From contig CANJCG010000004.1 in NCBI GenBank assembly GCA_947472655.1, positions 1 to 34,498 of the forward strand: a DNA stretch of 34,498 nt. Reading direction: 5' to 3'. The stretch's first letter is position 1, and each line of letters starts with the position of its first letter. Under the pieces are notes generated by a model. It did not search any database. It saw only the letters and a program-made list of their open reading frames with translations, and had not been told where the DNA came from. The DNA comes from Actinomycetota bacterium. GTDB lineage: Bacteria; Actinomycetota; Actinomycetes; S36-B12. This document shows positions 30,122 to 34,498 of the stretch, piece after piece. The position numbers were made by a program, and so were the translations under genes.

Positions 30122-31639
30122 CTAAGTGCTCAGCAACTTGATGAGTTCTTCGGCACTTTCTGCCTGGTCGAACAGAGGCCCCACATGATCGAAGGTGCCT
30201 CGTGCTGGCTCCATTGTGGGTACTCGTACTAAGGATTCTTGGCCGGGAAGGTCAAAGACTATGGAATCCCAAGAGGCCGCCGCTATCTCGTTTGGAAACC
30301 TGCGTAAGCATTCGCCTCGAAAATAGGCCCGGGTGTCGCGCGGTGCAAAAAGTCGTGCATGTTCAACTTCATCGTCACTGAACATGCGAAGTAATTGACC
30401 GCGTTGTTCAAGCCGGAGTGCTAGTCCACGCTCAGGTCGAATATCTGCGTATTGCAGATCGATCGCCTGCAACTGAGGTGCTGACCAGTCAAGATTGTCC
30501 CTCGTTCTGTATGCCTGCATCAATCGATATTTCGCAGCCCAATCGAGAATATCTGCGCATCCGAGAGGATCTTCGTCGAGACGATCGAGAACACTGCCCC
30601 ACTGCTGCAGCAGATCACGCGTTTGGTCATCTATATCGGCCCCGTACTCAGCCTCGCAATACAACGCACACATCTCCCAGAACTCACGCTGGATCTCGAT
30701 GGCCGACATGTGACGGTCCCCCGTGAGTGTTAAGCGCTTCTGTAGAGCGACATCGTGGCTAACGGCATACATGGCGCGCAGAGGCTCTTCTACGGTGAGG
30801 TCTTTACCGATTAAGAAGCCGCTTTCCAACATGCTGATCACCAGCGATGTCGTACCCATTTTCAGATACGTAGCAGTGTCGCTCATATTGGCGTCTCCCA
30901 CGATGACATGGAGGCGACGAAAACGTTCAGCGTCACTATGCGGTTCATCGCGAGTATTGATTATTGGTCGCTTAAAGGTTGTTTCCAGCCCGACTTCCGC
31001 CTCGAAGAAATCTGCACGCTGGCTTAACTGATACACCATTTTTTTCGGATCTTGCCCAATACCGAGGCGGCCTGCCCCGGTAAAAATCTGACGACTGATG
31101 AAAAAAGGTGTGAGCCAGGCAACTATTGATGAAAAAGGAGTCGTTCGCGACATGAGGTAGTTCTCATGGCATCCATAAGAAGCTCCCTTGTTATCGGTGT
31201 TATTTTTGTAGAGGAGAACCGGTAAATCCACACCATCCGTGGAGGTGTGTGTCGCCGCGCGCTGCATGACAGCCATGCCAGCCCTATCCCACAACACAGC
31301 GTCACGTGGATTGGTTATTTCTGGAGAGGAGTATTCCGGGTGGGAATGGTCGACATAAAAACGAGCACCATTCGTCAAAATAATGTTCGCCATGCCCAAA
31401 TCATCATCAGTCAACTGTGAAGGATCGGCATCCGCACGACTCATGTCGAAGCCACGCGCATCGCGCAGAGGTGCCTCTTGCGAATAGTCCCATTTAGGAT
31501 TTCTTTGACGACCCTGCACATGGTTGCGTGCATAAGCGTTTACCAAACGCGTTGATGTGGCCATCGCGTTACTGACTCGCTCGCCAGGGACGGTGATCCC
31601 GTATTCGGTTTCAATGCCCATGATGCGATGAACGGTCAT
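30122..31639 (-). CDS. dop: Pup deamidase/depupylase Dop
   Basis: A 505-residue enzyme of the same fold as PafA. It converts Pup-Gln to Pup-Glu and removes Pup from substrates. It opens HRIMGIETEYGITVPGERVS and has WDYSQEAPLRDARGFDMSRA, the Dop-loop region absent from PafA, VDHSHPEYSSPEITNPRDAV and IINTRDEPHSDAERFRR. The length matches M. tuberculosis Dop (about 500). It lies between mpa (22-base gap) and pup. A GGAAAAG stretch upstream of the ATG is a possible ribosome site. Confidence 0.97.
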   Translation of the reverse strand: MTVHRIMGIETEYGITVPGERVSNAMATSTRLVNAYARNHVQGRQRNPKWDYSQEAPLRDARGFDMSRADADPSQLTDDDLGMANIILTNGARFYVDHSHPEYSSPEITNPRDAVLWDRAGMAVMQRAATHTSTDGVDLPVLLYKNNTDNKGASYGCHENYLMSRTTPFSSIVAWLTPFFISRQIFTGAGRLGIGQDPKKMVYQLSQRADFFEAEVGLETTFKRPIINTRDEPHSDAERFRRLHVIVGDANMSDTATYLKMGTTSLVISMLESGFLIGKDLTVEEPLRAMYAVSHDVALQKRLTLTGDRHMSAIEIQREFWEMCALYCEAEYGADIDDQTRDLLQQWGSVLDRLDEDPLGCADILDWAAKYRLMQAYRTRDNLDWSAPQLQAIDLQYADIRPERGLALRLEQRGQLLRMFSDDEVEHARLFAPRDTRAYFRGECLRRFPNEIAAASWDSIVFDLPGQESLVRVPTMEPARGTFDHVGPLFDQAESAEELIKLLST

Positions 31640-31661
31640 CCTGTAGCTCTTTTCCTATCGG

Positions 31662-33326
31662 TTAGAGGTACTGACCGGTGTTAGCAACCGTAGCAATAGA
31701 GCGCCCAGTCTCATTGCCCTTGGCCCCGTGCACCAAGGTTCTGATGTAGACGATGCGCTCACCCTTCTTGCCTGAGATCCGTGCCCAGTCATCAGGATTC
31801 GTGGTGTTAGGTAAGTCTTCATTTTCCCGGAACTCATCAAGTGCTGCATCGAGGAGATGTTGGACTCTGATTCCCTTGTCGCCTGAGTCGAGGAAATTCT
31901 TAATGGAAGCCTTTTTCGCGCGCGCAACGATATTTTCAATCATGGCGCCTGAATTAAAGTCCTTGAAATATAGGATTTCCTTGTCGCCACCTGCGTAAGT
32001 GACTTCAAGGAATCTGTTTTCATCAGAATCCGCGTAAATCATTTCAACTGCCCGTTGAATCATCGCTACACATGCGGCATTACGGTCACCGCCATGCTCA
32101 GCAATGTCATCTTCATGAATCGGTAATTCAGGCAACAGGTACTTACTAAAAATTTCGCGTGCAGCCTCAGCATCAGGCCGAGCAATTTTGATTTTGACGT
32201 CAAGCCGGCCTGGTCGCAATATTGCAGGATCAATCATGTCTTCACGGTTTGATGCACCAATGACAATCACATTTTCGAGACGCTCAACACCATCTATTTC
32301 GGCCAGGAGCTGCGGCACGATTGTGTTCTCGACATCGCTAGAAACACCAGATCCTCGTGTTCTAAAAAGAGAGTCCATCTCGTCGAAGAAAACAATGACA
32401 GGGGTGCCTTCAGACGCCTTCTCTCGTGCCCGCTGAAAAACCAGCCGAATATGGCGTTCGGTTTCTCCGACATATTTATTGAGAAGTTCAGGGCCTTTAA
32501 TGTTGAGGAAGAAACTGCGTCCCTCCTCTGTTCCGTTACGCTCCGCGATTTTCTTAGCCAGAGAATTAGCAACGGCCTTAGCGATCAGAGTTTTTCCACA
32601 CCCTGGTGGACCATATAAAAGTATGCCTTTAGGTGGCTTTAGGTGATGCTCGGTGTAAAGGTCTGGATGCAGAAATGGTAATTCGACTGCATCGCGGATT
32701 GACTCAATTTGGTCGCGAAGCCCACCGATATCTTCATATTCAATATTGGGAACTTCTTCCAGAATGAGATCGTTCACTTCAGACTTGCTCACTCGTTGCG
32801 TTGCATATCCGGAACGAGTATCCAACAAAAGTGAGTCGCCCGCCCTTAGCTTTTCAGCTTGTAAAGGCTTAGCGAGTCGAATAACGCGTTCATCGTCAGA
32901 ACTTCCCACGATCAGCGCACGAGTGCCCGATTCAAGAATTTCCTTGAAAGTTACGATTTCTCCGACATCTTCAAAATCGCGGATCGAAATAATGCTCGTG
33001 GCGTCATTCAGCATGACTTCTTGCCCAGCAACGAGAGTGGATAGGTCCACCCCAGGACTGACGGGAACCGTCATCTTGCGTCCTGCTGAAAGAACATCCG
33101 CGCTGTGTTCACCGACAGCACCTATAAATGTGGCAAACCCTGCTGGTGGCAGTGCTAATCGATCTATCTCACTCTTCAGTGAGATGATTTGCTCACGCGC
33201 TTCTTTTAGTGTGTCAATGAGGCGCGCGCTGTGATCCCTTTGAGACATCAAATCAGCGCGGAGACGATTTAAGGCAGCCTCAAGAGCAGCTACGCGGTCC
33301 GCTTCTGGCGAGAGTGAATCCGTCAT
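31662..33326 (-). CDS. mpa: Proteasomal AAA ATPase Mpa/ARC
   Basis: A 554-residue hexameric unfoldase. It begins with a coiled coil (about 8-56; VAALEAALNRLRADL, then REQIISLKSEIDRLALPPAG) that binds Pup, then two OB domains. The AAA domain has Walker A GPPGCGKTLIAKA (about 238), Walker B VIVFFDEMDSLF and the arginine-finger region AILRPGRLD. It ends in Gly-Gln-Tyr-Leu, the gate-opening motif that docks on PrcA. A strong AAGGAGG ribosome site precedes the ATG. It is the second gene of the run after trmI. Confidence 0.96.
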   Translation of the reverse strand: MTDSLSPEADRVAALEAALNRLRADLMSQRDHSARLIDTLKEAREQIISLKSEIDRLALPPAGFATFIGAVGEHSADVLSAGRKMTVPVSPGVDLSTLVAGQEVMLNDATSIISIRDFEDVGEIVTFKEILESGTRALIVGSSDDERVIRLAKPLQAEKLRAGDSLLLDTRSGYATQRVSKSEVNDLILEEVPNIEYEDIGGLRDQIESIRDAVELPFLHPDLYTEHHLKPPKGILLYGPPGCGKTLIAKAVANSLAKKIAERNGTEEGRSFFLNIKGPELLNKYVGETERHIRLVFQRAREKASEGTPVIVFFDEMDSLFRTRGSGVSSDVENTIVPQLLAEIDGVERLENVIVIGASNREDMIDPAILRPGRLDVKIKIARPDAEAAREIFSKYLLPELPIHEDDIAEHGGDRNAACVAMIQRAVEMIYADSDENRFLEVTYAGGDKEILYFKDFNSGAMIENIVARAKKASIKNFLDSGDKGIRVQHLLDAALDEFRENEDLPNTTNPDDWARISGKKGERIVYIRTLVHGAKGNETGRSIATVANTGQYL

Positions 33327-33348
33327 AACGCCTCCTTGATGTGACTAT

Positions 33349-34266
33349 TTACTCTAACTGCTGCTCATTATTTGCCTCGGTACCGGCGCGCTCTGCACCC
33401 GGTCCCGTGTAGTCCTCACCGTAGGCACCTGGCGCCGGTCGGCGTCGACGAGGCGGTAACTGAGCGCCTGGGGCCAATCGACGGGTCGATACAAGAAATC
33501 CCGTATGACCATTCATGCGATGGTCGGGCCGAACTGACAAGCCATCGAGGTGCCAAGTGCGCAAGAGCGACTCTTCGGCGCGAGGCTCGGTCCACTGACC
33601 TGTGACGCGAATAGATTCAACGAATTTGGAGAGCTGCGTCGCAGTGGCGACATAGCCGATCATGACCCCACCGGGTGCGACAGCGTCAGCTACTTTTTCA
33701 AGACATTCCCAAGGAGCGAGCATGTCAAGCACGACAGCATCCAGATCGCGTTCTTCCAGATCCAGGGCTAAATCACCAAGTTTCAACGTCCAGGAGTGGG
33801 GATGTTCACCAAACCAAGTAATGACATTAGTTTCAGCAACCTTGGCAAACTCTTCACGCCTTTCATAACTGAAGAGTTGCCCATCCGTGCCAATTGCTTT
33901 GAGTAGCGAACAGGTTAATGCGCCAGACCCAACGCCTGCTTCGGCGATGCGATCCCCTGGATGCAGATTCATGAGACCAACGATGCGTGCAGCATCCTTC
34001 GGGTACACCGGAGTAGCTCCACGAGGCATAGACAGCACGAAATCATCCAGGAGCGGGCGAAGTACCAAATATGCGGCGCCATTAGTCATATGAATGACAG
34101 AACCAGACTCCAAACCAATGATGGCGTCGTGATCCACCCCTCCTCGATGCGTGTGAAAGACCTTTCCCGGGGTCAACTTGACCGTGTGCAGCTTGCCCTT
34201 TGGATCGGTCAGTTGGGCCAGATCACCCACACGAAATGGTCCTTTACGGTTCGCACTTGTCGACAT
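33349..34266 (-). CDS. trmI: tRNA (adenine-58-N1)-methyltransferase TrmI
   Basis: A 305-residue SAM-dependent enzyme that makes 1-methyladenosine at tRNA position 58. The N-terminal domain is FRVGDLAQLTDPKGK, KLTPGKVFHTHRG. DDFVLSMPRGATPVYPKDA leads into the Rossmann SAM site AEAGVGSGALTCSLL and the catalytic VVLDMLAPWECLE. The C-terminus is basic, proline- and glycine-rich. The ATG at 34266 is preferred over one at 34437 because the M. tuberculosis ortholog begins at this place and a TACGCT hexamer lies 7 bases upstream. It is the first gene of the pup-proteasome run. Confidence 0.93.
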   Translation of the reverse strand: MSTSANRKGPFRVGDLAQLTDPKGKLHTVKLTPGKVFHTHRGGVDHDAIIGLESGSVIHMTNGAAYLVLRPLLDDFVLSMPRGATPVYPKDAARIVGLMNLHPGDRIAEAGVGSGALTCSLLKAIGTDGQLFSYERREEFAKVAETNVITWFGEHPHSWTLKLGDLALDLEERDLDAVVLDMLAPWECLEKVADAVAPGGVMIGYVATATQLSKFVESIRVTGQWTEPRAEESLLRTWHLDGLSVRPDHRMNGHTGFLVSTRRLAPGAQLPPRRRRPAPGAYGEDYTGPGAERAGTEANNEQQLE

Positions 34267-34273
34267 TCGGGCA

Positions 34274-34279
34274 AGCGTA
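34274..34279 (-). promoter_or_regulatory. -10 element, leaderless start of trmI
   Basis: TACGCT is followed by 7 bases and the ATG at 34266 on the minus strand, with no ribosome site. It is probably a main promoter of the trmI-mpa-dop-pup run. Confidence 0.45.
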
Positions 34280-34498
34280 GTCGTGGTTGGCTCTACAGTG
34301 TCGTTGGTGAGTCCCACATTCCCTTCGACGCTGTCTCCATCGCGAGCCAATGATTTCCAAAGTTGCCCGTTAAAATTCAGATTGCGCAGCATCGATCGTG
34401 TTCCTGAAGAACCGTCCGCAGCAGCCTTGCGGGGCAACCTGATTCACACAGCACTAGAACGGCTATTCGACCTACCTGCAAATGAACGCACCCTTGAT
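34280..34498. other. Terminal stretch without a supported gene
   Basis: The minus-strand frame of trmI stays open to 34437 but this part has no homology that I recognise. On the plus strand an ATG at 34482 could begin a divergent gene (a RecB-like nuclease lies here in Mycobacterium), but only five codons are visible. No repeat or RNA is seen. Confidence 0.4.

Noticed and set aside
34267..34437. 57-codon N-terminal extension of TrmI
   Set aside because: It is low-complexity with no TrmI similarity; the family start and a TACGCT hexamer both point to 34266.
34482..34498. Possible start of a divergent plus-strand gene (ATG at 34482)
   Set aside because: Only five codons remain in the window and there is no ribosome site or correctly placed -10.
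1..34498. tRNA or rRNA genes, CRISPR arrays, insertion sequences, phage genes
   Set aside because: Looked for T-loop motifs, regularly spaced repeats, transposase and integrase motifs and found none.

Overview
The window comes from the chromosome of an actinobacterium with roughly 50% GC (estimated by eye). The markers are actinobacterial: a complete Pup-proteasome locus, RbpA, an InhA-like enoyl reductase, HelY, PafBC, a polyprenol-phosphate mannose synthase next to Lnt, and the gcvH-garA-ftsR-DUF151-merR-gcvP order known from Mycobacterium. The moderate GC and tight packing would fit a streamlined planktonic lineage, but that is inference. I saw no tRNA, rRNA, insertion sequence, CRISPR array or phage gene.

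Layout. (1) 1-2740: a SURF1-like fragment and DUF3099 protein on the minus strand, then dodecin, FabG, InhA/FabI and a SixA-like phosphatase on the plus strand. (2) 2770-5375: SerB on the minus strand, convergent with SixA and divergent from an ABC ATPase and a CDP-alcohol phosphatidyltransferase. (3) 5395-11355: the glycine-cleavage/GarA block gcvH, garA-like FHA protein, ftsR-like merR, DUF151, second merR, a tandem glycine riboswitch and gcvP. (4) 11352-14917: a more accessory stretch with a double-hotdog thioesterase-like protein, two divergent VOC proteins around an operator-like region, a Nudix hydrolase and a small membrane protein. (5) 15055-18171: rbpA, then convergent fxsA, ppm1 and lnt. 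(6) 18220-20309: pepQ-like peptidase and a stand-alone 5'-3' exonuclease, divergent. (7) 20334-34266: thirteen minus-strand genes, transcribed in the order trmI, mpa, dop, pup, prcB, prcA, pafA, FKBP lipoprotein, FKBP, pafB, pafC, tatA, tatC, with helY following as the fourteenth.

How the genes work together. Block 3 joins glycine catabolism (GcvH, GcvP; GcvT and the L protein are outside) to a GarA-type regulator of 2-oxoglutarate metabolism, and glycine itself probably controls gcvP through the riboswitch. In block 7 Dop deamidates Pup-Gln, PafA ligates Pup to substrates, Mpa unfolds pupylated proteins and feeds them to PrcAB. PafBC is the DNA-damage activator encoded downstream, and TatAC exports folded proteins.

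The most notable pattern not explained by gene content is the start architecture. Twelve gene starts have a TANNNT hexamer exactly 6 or 7 bases before the start codon, the signature of leaderless transcription. At two of them (pafA and an FKBP gene) the stop codon of the upstream gene forms the first three bases of the hexamer. One of the twelve points to an ATT start codon for an FKBP lipoprotein. Other points of interest are a zinc-ribbon GarA variant with a degenerate phospho-motif, a possible ribosome-site-sequestering helix downstream of the glycine riboswitch, and a 15-bp hairpin embedded in the end of fxsA.
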